The position numbers and the translations under genes are program-made. 64,000 bases of DNA. It comes from Oscillospiraceae bacterium. GTDB taxonomy: Bacteria; Bacillota; Clostridia; UMGS1810. Positions 29,914 to 40,200 of this stretch are shown one piece after another. The notes below the pieces were generated by a model. It did not search any database, had not been told where the DNA came from, and saw only the letters and a program-made list of their open reading frames with translations. Positions within the stretch are counted from its first letter, which is position 1. Each line of letters starts with the position of its first letter. The DNA lies in assembly GCA_015068985.1 (NCBI GenBank), contig SVJL01000001.1:1-64000 (forward strand). The letters are read 5' to 3'.

Positions 29914-30615
29914 ATGAACTACAAATACGAACTTCATCTACACACATCAGAATCAAGCAAATGCGGCAGAGTAGCTGCAGCAGATATGGTTAAAGTATAT
30001 AAAGACCTCGGCTACACCGGCATATTTGTTACCGACCATTTCCTCAACGGCAACACCACTGTTCCAAAAGATTTGCCATGGAAAGATAGGGTTGATGCCT
30101 TTTTTGCAGGGTATGACAATGCACTCGCAGAGGGCAAAAAAATTGGCATTGACGTATTTTATGGTTGGGAATATTGCTTTGGTGGCACCGATTTTCTCAC
30201 CTACGGACTTAGCAAACAGTGGCTTTATGATCATCCGGAATGTGTGGAAATTTCACCCAAAGAATATTGCAAGCTTGTTCACGAAAGCGGTGGCTTTATT
30301 GTGCACGCTCATCCTTTTCGTGAAAGTGCCAACGCATATTCTATCGATATGATAAGACTTATGCCCCGTGATGTTGATGCTGTTGAAAGCTTTAACTCAA
30401 ATATGAGTGACTTCCAAAATGATTTTGCATCATACTATGCTAAAGCCTACGGTTTAAAAGAGCTTTGCGGCAGTGACAATCACCGTGGTGCATCTGCAAA
30501 AAGATTTGCGAGTGTGTGCTTTAACCACCGTCTCGCCGATGAAAAAGATTTTATAGAATGTGTAAAAAATGGCGAATACACCTGTTCGCACACTGAGCCA
30601 TTGGAGGAAAAATGA
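29914..30615 (+). CDS. PHP domain-containing protein (putative metal-dependent phosphoesterase)
   Basis: YELHLHTSESSKCGRV, FVTDHF, FIVHAHPFRE, LCGSDNHR. Confidence 0.8.
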   Translation: MNYKYELHLHTSESSKCGRVAAADMVKVYKDLGYTGIFVTDHFLNGNTTVPKDLPWKDRVDAFFAGYDNALAEGKKIGIDVFYGWEYCFGGTDFLTYGLSKQWLYDHPECVEISPKEYCKLVHESGGFIVHAHPFRESANAYSIDMIRLMPRDVDAVESFNSNMSDFQNDFASYYAKAYGLKELCGSDNHRGASAKRFASVCFNHRLADEKDFIECVKNGEYTCSHTEPLEEK

Positions 30616-31418
30616 TGCGAAAAGAATATGGACTTTCCATAAAAAATGCAAATGAAGAAGTGTTCAAAACAGGACTTTTTAGTTGTGTTGAATATTGCAG
30701 AGCAGATTTCAGAATACCAAACTCATTTGAACTCACTCAGGAAGATGTGCCAAAGCTCATTGAGTATTCCAAAAAGTATAACGTTGCAATACGCTCATAT
30801 CACATTCCTTTCAATGATGAGCCTCCGGTTCCGTTTATTCCGGCTTCCCTTGATGAAGCAGAAAGAAACAAAACTCTCGAAAACACCAAAAAGCTCATTA
30901 CCATGCTTTCGGAATGTGGCATAGAGATTGTTGTTATTCACGGCAGCCTTCGTGTGCTTCCTGAGGAGAGACAGCAAAGACTCGACAATTTTGTTGACTA
31001 TGTTCAAAAGCTGTGCGATTTTTGCAAACCTCTTGGCATCAGCGTTGCGGTGGAAACCTTAAAGCCTCGTTGCATAGGCAATGGTCTTAGCGAACACCTC
31101 TACATTATGAAAAACGTTAATCGAGATAACGTTGGCATATGCTTTGATTCAAACCATCTTCTCGAAGAGGATAATATTGATTTTATCGAAGGAGCAGGGG
31201 AGTATATTATCACCACCCACCTTTCCGATTTTGACGGCATAGATGAAAAGCATTGGTATCCCGGCAGAGGAATAAATGATTGGAAAAAAATTGTTTCCGC
31301 TCTTGATTCAAAAGGATACAAAGGCCCCTATGTTTTTGAAGTATCATTCCCCGATAAAGTTCCAACTCAAAAAGAGTGTGAAAAGCTAATAAATGAATGG
31401 GAAAAAATGTTTTTTTGA
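30612..31418 (+). CDS. Sugar phosphate isomerase/epimerase (xylose-isomerase-like TIM barrel)
   Basis: IEIVVIHGS, ISVAVETL, NVGICFDSNHLL, HLSDFDGIDEKHWYPGRGINDWKKIV; ATGA overlap with previous gene. Confidence 0.8.
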   Translation: MMRKEYGLSIKNANEEVFKTGLFSCVEYCRADFRIPNSFELTQEDVPKLIEYSKKYNVAIRSYHIPFNDEPPVPFIPASLDEAERNKTLENTKKLITMLSECGIEIVVIHGSLRVLPEERQQRLDNFVDYVQKLCDFCKPLGISVAVETLKPRCIGNGLSEHLYIMKNVNRDNVGICFDSNHLLEEDNIDFIEGAGEYIITTHLSDFDGIDEKHWYPGRGINDWKKIVSALDSKGYKGPYVFEVSFPDKVPTQKECEKLINEWEKMFF

Positions 31419-31431
31419 ATTTAAAAATTAT

Positions 31432-31482
31432 AAACAACCGGCTGACAAAAAGAAGAATTTTTTGTTCGCTGGTTGTTTTTTT
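31432..31482 (+). terminator. Rho-independent terminator
   Basis: AAACAACCGGC...GCTGGTTGTTT followed by T-run. Confidence 0.7.
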
Positions 31483-31524
31483 GCCAAAAAACAAGAATTT
31501 TTGGTGCAAAATTTGATTTTGTTG

Positions 31525-31554
31525 TTGACTATTATCTTTACCTACAAATATAAT
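31525..31554 (+). promoter_or_regulatory. Putative sigma-A promoter TTGACT-18-TATAAT
   Basis: -35 31525-31530, -10 31549-31554, upstream of the CE15-like/GH4/GH88 operon. Confidence 0.6.
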
Positions 31555-31585
31555 TAAAATATATACAAATTGGGGTGATTATGTT

Positions 31586-32683
31586 ATGAGAAAAGTGGAA
31601 TTTTTAGGTAAAATGCCTGACCCGTTTCTTAAAGAAGACGGCACAAGAATGACTAAAGAAGAATGGCTTGAAAGGAAGGATGAAATACGCCAAAAAATTG
31701 TAGATTTTGAATATGGCGGTATGCCTCCCAGACCTGAATTTGTTGAATTTGAAGAAATGAACAACGAACCCGTTCCAGGACGTTGTGCTCAGTGGTATAA
31801 GATAAAGGCAGGAAAGCCCGATAAATACGTTACCTTTAATTTGCAAATCATAACAAACGATAAAGGCAAAGACAAATACTCGGTGCTTCTCACAGGCGAT
31901 GACTGCTTTGAAAATTTAGAAAGTGACACTGTTAAAGAAGCTTACGACAGAGGCTATGTTACCGCTCGCTTCAACAGACTCGACCTTGCCTACGACACAA
32001 AAGAGCGTAGAGGTCCTCTTTATGAGGTGTATCCCGAATGTCCTGATTTTACAGCAATTTCTGCTTGGGCTTGGGGCTACAGTGTTTGTATGGATGTGTT
32101 TGAAAAATTGGATTATGTGGACGAAACAGAGGTTGGCATAACCGGTCACTCCCGAGGCGGCAAAACAGTTTTGCTTGCCGGAGCAGTTGATGAAAGAATA
32201 AAATATGTGTGCCCCAACAACAGCGGTTGTCACGGTGCAGTTTCACATCGCTGTTATGTTGTCGGTCTTGGTTGGCATGGCGACACAGAACGCATTGGCA
32301 CAATGGTCGAAATGTTTCCGTCATGGATGGGGCCAAAGCTTTGGGATTATGTTGGCAAAGAAAACGAACTTCCTTACGATATGCACTATTTTGGTGCACT
32401 CATTGCTCCTCGTTACTATCTCCAGTGTGAGGGTATGCAGGATTATTGGATAAACCCAATTGGTGCGTGGCAGAATTTTGCTGCGGTAAAGGAGTGCTAC
32501 AAATATCTCGGATGCGAAGATAATGCCGGTGCATGGTTCAGACCCGGTTTCCACCGTCATAAGCTTCCGGATTTCACCCAATTCCTTGACTTTATGGACA
32601 GAGCCAGAGCCGGAGAAGATTTGGCAGAACACCTCAAGGTTAATCCTTATCCCGAAATAGAAAAGAATTTTGATTGGGAATGA
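31586..32683 (+). CDS. Alpha/beta hydrolase, CE15-like (glucuronoyl/acetyl esterase-type)
   Basis: Nucleophile motif VGITGHSRGGKTVLLAGAVDERIKYVCPNNSGCHGA; catalytic-type His in FRPGFHRHKLPDF; no signal peptide. Confidence 0.65.
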   Translation: MRKVEFLGKMPDPFLKEDGTRMTKEEWLERKDEIRQKIVDFEYGGMPPRPEFVEFEEMNNEPVPGRCAQWYKIKAGKPDKYVTFNLQIITNDKGKDKYSVLLTGDDCFENLESDTVKEAYDRGYVTARFNRLDLAYDTKERRGPLYEVYPECPDFTAISAWAWGYSVCMDVFEKLDYVDETEVGITGHSRGGKTVLLAGAVDERIKYVCPNNSGCHGAVSHRCYVVGLGWHGDTERIGTMVEMFPSWMGPKLWDYVGKENELPYDMHYFGALIAPRYYLQCEGMQDYWINPIGAWQNFAAVKECYKYLGCEDNAGAWFRPGFHRHKLPDFTQFLDFMDRARAGEDLAEHLKVNPYPEIEKNFDWE

Positions 32684-32730
32684 GCTGAGAATAAGTATTA
32701 ACATTGGACATAAAAAATGGAGGCAAATAA

Positions 32731-34113
32731 ATGAACTACATAGACAACAGAGTTGAAAATTTAAAATTCGCCTACATAGGTGGCGGCTCACGTAACTGGG
32801 CGTGGGGTCTTATGAGTGACTTGGCAGTTGCCAAAGACATATGCGGCACCATATATCTTTATGACATCGATTTTGAAGCAGCAAAGCATAACGAACAGAT
32901 TGGCAACGGAATTGAAGAAAGCGATTGGAAATATGTTGCCGTTAAAACAATTGATGAAGCTCTTGACGGTGCCGATTTTGTTATAATCTCAATTCTTCCC
33001 GGCACATTCGACGATATGGAGTCTGATGTGCACCTGCCAGAACAATACGGAATTTATCAGTCGGTTGGTGATACAACCGGACCGGGCGGTGTTGTCAGAG
33101 CACTTCGCACACTTCCTATGTTTGAGACAATTGCAAAAGAAATCGAAAAGCATTGCCCTGATTCATGGGTTATTAACTACACAAACCCCATGACGGTTTG
33201 CACCGATGTGCTTTACAGAACATTCCCCAAAATCAAAGCGTTCGGATGTTGTCACGAAGTATTTGGCACCCAGACACTTCTTGCAAAAATGCTTGACGAA
33301 AAACTCGGCATAAAAGGTGTTAAAAGAGAAGAAATCCGTTCTGATGTTATTGGCGTTAACCACTTCACATGGCTCACATCTGCCCAATACAACAATATGG
33401 ATCTTTTCCCCATATATCGTGAATTTGCCGAGGAGCACAGAGAAAACGGCTATGATTATATGCTCGACATTGAGCATATCAACAATGCGTGGCGTCACTT
33501 AGAAAAAGTAAAGTTTGATTTGTTCCTACGCTATGGCTACATTGCCGCAGCAGGCGACCGTCATTTGGCAGAGTTCTGCCCCGGAAGCTGGTATCTCGAC
33601 AATCCCGATCAGGTTTGGGATTGGGGCTTTGGTCTCACTCCGGTTTCGTGGAGAAAAGATGACCTTAAATCTCGTCTGGAAAGAGCAGAAAGATTAATCA
33701 GCGGCGAAGAAAAATTTAAAATCTCACCAACAGGTGAAGAGGGTGTTAACCAGATTCGTGCTCTTCTTGGGCTGAAAGACCTTGTAACAAATGTAAACAT
33801 TCCAAATGTGGGTCAGGTGCCCAACTTACCCCTTGGGGCCGTTGTCGAAACAAATGCCACATTCAGAGCAAATTCATTAAAGCCTGTGTTCGCCGATGGT
33901 GTTCCAAAAGAAATATATCCTCTTATCAGCCGCATAAGCGGAGGTCAACAGCTTCTTGTTGATGCAATTGTTGAACGAGACATTGATAAGGCATTTCTTG
34001 TTTTTGCCAACGATCCTCTCACACGTTTGCCTCTTAACAAAGCCAGAGAACTGTTTGACAGAATGATTGCAAACACTTCAAAATATCTTGGAATGTACAA
34101 TATAAAAAAATAA
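32731..34113 (+). CDS. Glycoside hydrolase family 4 with CHEV motif (candidate alpha-galacturonidase)
   Basis: AYIGGGSRNWAWGLMSDLA, INYTNPMTVCTDVLYRTFPKIKAFGCCHEVFGTQ, IGVNHFTWL. Confidence 0.85.
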   Translation: MNYIDNRVENLKFAYIGGGSRNWAWGLMSDLAVAKDICGTIYLYDIDFEAAKHNEQIGNGIEESDWKYVAVKTIDEALDGADFVIISILPGTFDDMESDVHLPEQYGIYQSVGDTTGPGGVVRALRTLPMFETIAKEIEKHCPDSWVINYTNPMTVCTDVLYRTFPKIKAFGCCHEVFGTQTLLAKMLDEKLGIKGVKREEIRSDVIGVNHFTWLTSAQYNNMDLFPIYREFAEEHRENGYDYMLDIEHINNAWRHLEKVKFDLFLRYGYIAAAGDRHLAEFCPGSWYLDNPDQVWDWGFGLTPVSWRKDDLKSRLERAERLISGEEKFKISPTGEEGVNQIRALLGLKDLVTNVNIPNVGQVPNLPLGAVVETNATFRANSLKPVFADGVPKEIYPLISRISGGQQLLVDAIVERDIDKAFLVFANDPLTRLPLNKARELFDRMIANTSKYLGMYNIKK

Positions 34114-34128
34114 TAATGGGGGTTGTTT

Positions 34129-35265
34129 ATGGAAAAGATTTTAAGCGAAAACAAACAATGGATCGACGAAACCTGGGCAAAACTCGACACAAAGCTTAGC
34201 CGCACAGCAGTTAAAAGCAGAGATAAAATTCCGTACACAACAGTTGACGGGGTGCACGACAATCAGATGGAAATTCTGCCCATACACTGGTGCAACGGCT
34301 TCTGGGGCGGATTGATGTGGCTTATGTATATCGACACAAAAAAAGATGTATACAAGCAGACTGCAGAACGCTCCGAAGAGCTTATGGACGAAGTTTTCGG
34401 ATTGTTCGACAAAATCGAACACGATGTTGGCTTCAGGTGGCACATCTTAAGCGGTGTTAACTATCGCATCACAGGTAACAAACAATCGAGGGTACGCAAT
34501 TTTATTGCCGGACAGTCTCTTGCATCAAGATATATTCCAAATGGCAAGTTTATATTGCCCTTCAATCTTGATGATATCAATAATATGACAATTATTGACA
34601 CAATGATGAACATTCCTCAGCTCTATTGGCTGAGCCGTGAGACCAACAATGACCGTTTCAAACAAATGGCAATGAATCATGCCGATATGGTAATGCGCGA
34701 TCACGTTCGCCCCGATGGCAGCGTAACTCACACTGCATACCACAATTTTGAAACAGGCGAGCCTTACTACATTAACTACGGTCAGGGCTATGCGGTAGAA
34801 TCCACATGGTCAAGAGGTCAGGCGTGGGCAATATATGGCTTTGTTCTTTCATATATTCACACCGGCAAACAAGAATATCTTGACACAGCAAAAAAAGCTG
34901 CTCACTACTTTATTTCCTGCGTGAGTGATGATTATTTGCCAAAATGCGATTTCCGCTGTCCCGAAGAACCTGTTATCTACGATTCCACAGCCGGAGCAAT
35001 TGCAGCTTGCGGACTAATTGAAATTGCAAACCAGGTTCCCGAATTTGAAAAATCACTTTATATGAAACACGCAATAAAGCTTCTCAAAGCTATGGAAGAA
35101 AAATTCTGTGATTGGTCTGAAAAAGAAGATTCCATTGTTCAAATGGGCACAGAACGCTACCATGGCAAAAACGGCAAAGGCATACATATTCCGATAATAT
35201 ATGGCGACTATTTCTTTGTTGAGGCACTATTTAAGCTCAGAGGAAATGAATTTATTCCGTGGTAG
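34129..35265 (+). CDS. Glycoside hydrolase family 88 (unsaturated uronyl hydrolase), second copy
   Basis: EHDVGFRWHILSGVNYRITGN, WSRGQAWAIYGFVLSYIHTGKQEYLDTA; no signal peptide. Confidence 0.87.
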   Translation: MEKILSENKQWIDETWAKLDTKLSRTAVKSRDKIPYTTVDGVHDNQMEILPIHWCNGFWGGLMWLMYIDTKKDVYKQTAERSEELMDEVFGLFDKIEHDVGFRWHILSGVNYRITGNKQSRVRNFIAGQSLASRYIPNGKFILPFNLDDINNMTIIDTMMNIPQLYWLSRETNNDRFKQMAMNHADMVMRDHVRPDGSVTHTAYHNFETGEPYYINYGQGYAVESTWSRGQAWAIYGFVLSYIHTGKQEYLDTAKKAAHYFISCVSDDYLPKCDFRCPEEPVIYDSTAGAIAACGLIEIANQVPEFEKSLYMKHAIKLLKAMEEKFCDWSEKEDSIVQMGTERYHGKNGKGIHIPIIYGDYFFVEALFKLRGNEFIPW

Positions 35266-35388
35266 AAATTAATTGCAACGCAATTAATTTCAGCTAAATT
35301 CGCCATTTGGCTTGTAGGGGACACACGCGTTTGTCCCGCGGGCGGTTCGTGAACCGCCCCTACGATGTGCTTTGCACGAAAGTGCAAA
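35266..35388. repeat. Cluster of palindromic intergenic elements incl. TGTAGGGG...CCCCTAC unit
   Basis: AAATTAATTGC-AAC-GCAATTAATTT (35266-35290); GTAGGGG (35314-35320)/CCCCTAC (35357-35363) enclosing GGGCGGTTC-GT-GAACCGCCC (35340-35359); TTTGCAC-GAAA-GTGCAAA (35371-35388). Confidence 0.75.
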
Positions 35389-35406
35389 ATTTATCTAAAT
35401 AATTTT

Positions 35407-35451
35407 CTAAAAGGGGTACCCCTTTTAGGTTAAATGTAATATAACCTAAAA
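35407..35451 (+). promoter_or_regulatory. Second X-GGGGTACCCC-X'-N17-X element with overlapping hairpins
   Basis: 22 bp palindrome CTAAAAGGGGTACCCCTTTTAG (35407-35428) overlapping stem TTTTAGGTTA/TAACCTAAAA (35423-35432/35442-35451); upstream of 35543 CDS. Confidence 0.6.
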
Positions 35452-35542
35452 CATCTTAGTTGAACATTTTATCATTTTTGTTGCAGCTTCGGCTGTTTAA
35501 ATAAAAAATATTAAATATTTAAAATTTCAGGAGGAATGAAAA

Positions 35543-36955
35543 ATGTTGAAAAAATTAATGGCACTAACAATTATTGCAACAATGCTTCTTTCATCTTTTT
35601 GTATTATAGCACAGGCGGAGTATGGGTATAGTTATGGGGAAGAGATCGTAAAAAAGACTGCTGGAAATTCTACTGATAACGCTGTTAATCAGAAAGCAGG
35701 AGACAGTGTAACAAATAAGTCTCAAACATTTGTAAACTCAGAAAAAACAAGAGGATTGTACTTCCTTTACAATTATGATTCACAAACAGGTAAATACAAA
35801 AGAGATGATGCATCTGCAACCTCAATGCGCGGAACAAACTGTTTCGCTATGGACTCATATTATCCACGATTAATGGCTGATTTTAAGACTCGTGCATATC
35901 GCTTTTATACTACAAACCATGCAGGAAAATATTTCTTCAGTCAGAAGAAAGGAGTGCCTACTTTTCAAATTAAACCTAATTCAGGTGTAAGCTTTAACAA
36001 TACAAGCACTATGAGTTATATGTTTGATATCAAGTATAATGAAAACACAGATATTCCGCAGACAGTATTTAAATTATTACTCTCCGGCGTAGGCTATAAT
36101 GTATTGGGAATAGATACAGACGGATATATAACATCTGGTCCATTAGCATATAACAGTGCAAAAATCGGAAAAATTGAAAAAGGCAAAGAATATACATTTG
36201 TCATCGTTATGGAAACTTATGAAAATTCTGAAACTGCCGGCACATATGATATTTATAAAAAAATATATATTAAAGATAATTCAAATGAAAATTCAAAATT
36301 TGAAAATATCTACAATACATTGGTAAAAGCTGCACAAACATTAAGCAACTATAAATTCCAAGAATTCGATGTTGAGTTTTATCCCTACACTTATGAGCAA
36401 CTTAATAACGCTGATTTTTACAAAAATCTTATAACAGATAAAGGTGATGAATATAATTATTATGTTGGCGGATATAACAGTAGCGATACAAGCTTACAAC
36501 CCAGCAGCGCTATTGATTGGAAATACCAGCTTAAAAATGTAGATTTTTACGTTGATGACATTATAGTACAAGCAGGAAATGCATGCAGTGAAAAAGTTGC
36601 ATCTGCTACTGACAGTGAAAACATTAATTTCTTTATTTCATCTACTGTAAATACAGCAAATATACCGGCCAATCAAATGGTTACTGTTGCGGCTGAAGCC
36701 ACATCAGATGCAACTATATCGGGTGGTAAGTTAGTATTGGCAACATACGATAAAACAGGTGAATTAAAAGGATTAAAGATAAAAGATTTATCAATTGTTA
36801 ACGGAAGTATTAGTGAAACAATTGAAAAAATAGAAAGAGTCTATCAGATAGGTAGTGAACTTAAAGTTATGCTCATAGATGATATTGGCACAATAACACC
36901 GCTTGGAAAGTCAACTTCCTTTATACAACCCGAAATATATGAAGCAGAAGAATAA
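35543..36955 (+). CDS. Secreted surface protein with shared C-terminal module
   Basis: Signal peptide MLKKLMALTIIATMLLSSFCIIAQA; LamG-like organisation; C-terminal GKLVLATYDKTGELKGLKIKDL...ELKVMLIDDIGTITPLG. Confidence 0.6.
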   Translation: MLKKLMALTIIATMLLSSFCIIAQAEYGYSYGEEIVKKTAGNSTDNAVNQKAGDSVTNKSQTFVNSEKTRGLYFLYNYDSQTGKYKRDDASATSMRGTNCFAMDSYYPRLMADFKTRAYRFYTTNHAGKYFFSQKKGVPTFQIKPNSGVSFNNTSTMSYMFDIKYNENTDIPQTVFKLLLSGVGYNVLGIDTDGYITSGPLAYNSAKIGKIEKGKEYTFVIVMETYENSETAGTYDIYKKIYIKDNSNENSKFENIYNTLVKAAQTLSNYKFQEFDVEFYPYTYEQLNNADFYKNLITDKGDEYNYYVGGYNSSDTSLQPSSAIDWKYQLKNVDFYVDDIIVQAGNACSEKVASATDSENINFFISSTVNTANIPANQMVTVAAEATSDATISGGKLVLATYDKTGELKGLKIKDLSIVNGSISETIEKIERVYQIGSELKVMLIDDIGTITPLGKSTSFIQPEIYEAEE

Positions 36956-37016
36956 CACCTCTCGCAAAATCAACAGTTTTAGACTAAACATACTTTGAAT
37001 TAACAAACATTTGTCA

Positions 37017-37058
37017 CAGGCGAAGCCGAGTTTTTAAAAGATATTTCGACTTCGCCTG
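37017..37058 (+). terminator. Terminator-like hairpin after 35543-36955
   Basis: CAGGCGAAGCCGA/TCGACTTCGCCTG (one mismatch). Confidence 0.6.
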
Positions 37059-37110
37059 CGGTTTCAATCAATATGACGATAACAAAATTCTAACCAAATC
37101 AATTGTTGAT

Positions 37111-37170
37111 TGTAGGGCAAGGGCTTACTCTTACCGATTATTAACGGATGGAGCAAGCCCCACCCCTACA
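37111..37170. repeat. TGTAGGG...CCCTACA palindromic intergenic element (60 bp)
   Basis: TGTAGGGCAAGGGCTTACTC...GGAGCAAGCCCCACCCCTACA. Confidence 0.7.
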
Positions 37171-37208
37171 AAATGAATCAAAAAAACAACAACGAAAGGA
37201 TGGAAAGC

Positions 37209-40200
37209 ATGGTGAAAATAACTTTAAAGAGAGTTACATCAATACTTACTCTTGCTATATTCATCTTCACTGCTTTAGCATTTTCTCCCTCAACCGAGAC
37301 CTTGACCAAAGCGGCAGACAGCTACCAATTAGGTGAGCTGATAGGCTTTGAAGGTGCAACAGCTAATTCGTATGAGGATACCACCGATACGCAGATTGTA
37401 AAAAGAATGTGTATGAATGGAAAAGGAAGATCTTCCAAAGAGGGAGATGCCAGCTACTACTTTATATTCAACAAAAACGTAAGAAACACAACATCCGGTA
37501 ACTTGAGATTAAGCAATTCTAACACTCAGAATGTTCTTTTCAAATCAAAAGGTTATCTTCTTAACGTAAAAAGCACCGGTAATGATAACAAATCTATTGT
37601 AGGACAAAACTTTTATTCCACATCTTCTGACCTTTATGCAAGAGTAGCGTTAGTTGATTCGCAGGCAAGCAGCAGTGCCAATCTGAACACTATTTCTCAG
37701 AAAAAAGAATCTGCTGTTATGACCTATGAGTTTGACCTTCAATACAAAACAAACTTTTTTGAAATTTTGGGTTATGTTTCCACTCACCTTTCAGGTTCAT
37801 TCTCCGGCAGAAACATTCCTGCAATAAAAGTGGACAACAAGGGTAATCTTTATGCTACAACCTCCGGTTTTGAAAATGCGACTTCAATCGGAAGTCTCGA
37901 ACTTGGCAAAAAGCATAAAATTTCAGTGGTGATCAAGCTTACACCAAGCTCACAAACTGACAAATTCAATTATGCTACAAGTGTTTATCTTGATGAAGTC
38001 GAAAAATTCACAGGAGAAGGTGCAGACCCTGTTTCTGCCAAAAACTCCGCTTTCTACGGCTTTGAGTTTGACCTCAGACCTTGGACAGTCAACACCAATT
38101 TCTCTGCATCAACTGCAGGCTTCACCGGCACAGCCGATGGCTACTATGGTTATGGTAATGCAACCTCAACCAAATTGACTGTTGCAAATTCCACGTTGAA
38201 CGAATACACAATAATCGATACCGACACAACCATCAGTGATTTTTCAGTTTACGCCGGCAATATGTATGGTGACGTGCTCAGAACATACTCATCTTTAGAT
38301 GATATGGAAAAAGAAATTAACGATGGTACCACACTCACCTCGGGGCAGGGTAGTGCCGAAATCAAGTGGGAATCTTCAAATTCTGCTTTGGTTGACGTTG
38401 ATGAAAATGCTGTTATCACAATTGCAGACGATGAATATTATGGCTACACCATTCCGGTTAGCCTGAAAGCTACAATTTCGGACGGTATCGAAACAACCAC
38501 CAAAACAGTTGACGTTGAAGTTCGTCGCAGCACCGATTCCTGGTCAGCTCAGGATTTTGTTGACTACGATGCACTTATGCCTTTCTCATATCTGACAAAT
38601 CAGGATCAGAATGCGGTTGGTGCACCCATCACATTACCAACCGAAAGTGAAAGCGGCAGCACCTTTGAGTGGAGTGTTTCTTCGACTGAGGCAGCCGGTA
38701 TCACAGATAACGTGCTTTCTTTTGTTCCGCAAAGCAAGAATGCAACAAACGTTACTCTTACTCTCACAATAAGCCGCAACGGGGCAGATTCTGCAGAAGT
38801 TAAATATCCGCTCACTGTTATCAAAGCCGGCTATAGCGAGGATGAAGTATATAAGTGGAAACACAATTTTGAAACCACGGCAGAAGAGCCTGCCGCAGGC
38901 ATATATGGTGACAAAATTGACTTTGAAAACTGGAGCGACATTCGCCTTGGCTACAAATGGCCTTTCCAGACAGATGCTTCAGGTATTGTGCCCGTTAACG
39001 TTAATGTTAGACCTGTTATGATTGTAGGTCCCTTTGATGATGCAATATCAGGCTTTGATGCTCAGGCAATTTTGCAAATGGCAAGTAGCAAGCTTGCAAC
39101 CGATTTTGAGTTTGAACTCTCTGCAGATGGTGATTCCTGGGATCCGGTGACAACATATTATACCGTTGGTCCCGAAACAAAGATTCCCGACGGAAACGCC
39201 GTTTGGACTGTATTTGAGCATATGTATCGTCCAACATACATTGACACCTCAAAAGATTACAGATATCTTAAAATACGTTTTAGTGATGCCTCTTATGTCA
39301 GTGACAAGTATGTTGCTGCATCAGCATTCGACTCTATCACTGTCTACTTCGACACAGATGTTACCAAGGCATACAAAGACCTTGTGTTTGAAGATATGTC
39401 TTCCGAGAAGATTAATGCTGTAAACAACAATCTTTATATTCCCTCAATCGGAACCGGCGACACCGTTATTGAATGGACTTCTTCAAACCCCGATGTTATT
39501 ACAATCGATGCAGAAAGCCAAACTGCAATTGTTAACGAAAATGCTTTTTATGGCTACTCAATTCCCGTTACACTCACAGCCAAAATTTCTAAAACACCCG
39601 AAAGTGAAACAAGCGGCACTACCCGTGAAAAGGTGTTTGACATAACCATTGTCCGCAACACAAAAGGCTGGACAAATCAGGACTATGTTGACTATGATGT
39701 TTTGCACTCCGCTTCCAGAGCTTGCCTCACATTTGGCTACTTCACCGAGCAGCCGGAAGCTATGGTTGCCACAAATATTCACCTTCCCAAAAAGTTGGAT
39801 GGCGGTGGTAACTTTACTTGGGAGATCGAAAAGCGTGACGGTTCAAGTGCAACAGATGTTGCCAAAATTGACAACTATATTCTCTCGTTCACTCCTCAGG
39901 AAAAAGCGGTTACTCCGCTAACTCTTACTGTAACTTCAACAAAAGGCAATGCAAAGGCAACACGTGCATTTGACATTGAAGTTGTCAGAGGTTTTTCCGA
40001 TAATCTTATTTTATCGGCAGATGTAACATCATCCACAAGCGGCATCAGAAAAGCTCTTTCACGTGATGTTGTCACATATTGGGAAACATCACAAGAAGAT
40101 AGTGAAAAAACCGTTAATATCGAATTTTCAAAAGTAACAGAAATAAATTCCGGACTTGTTGTTGAAAGCGGAGAAAACGTTTCTTCAATCAAGCTCGAAG

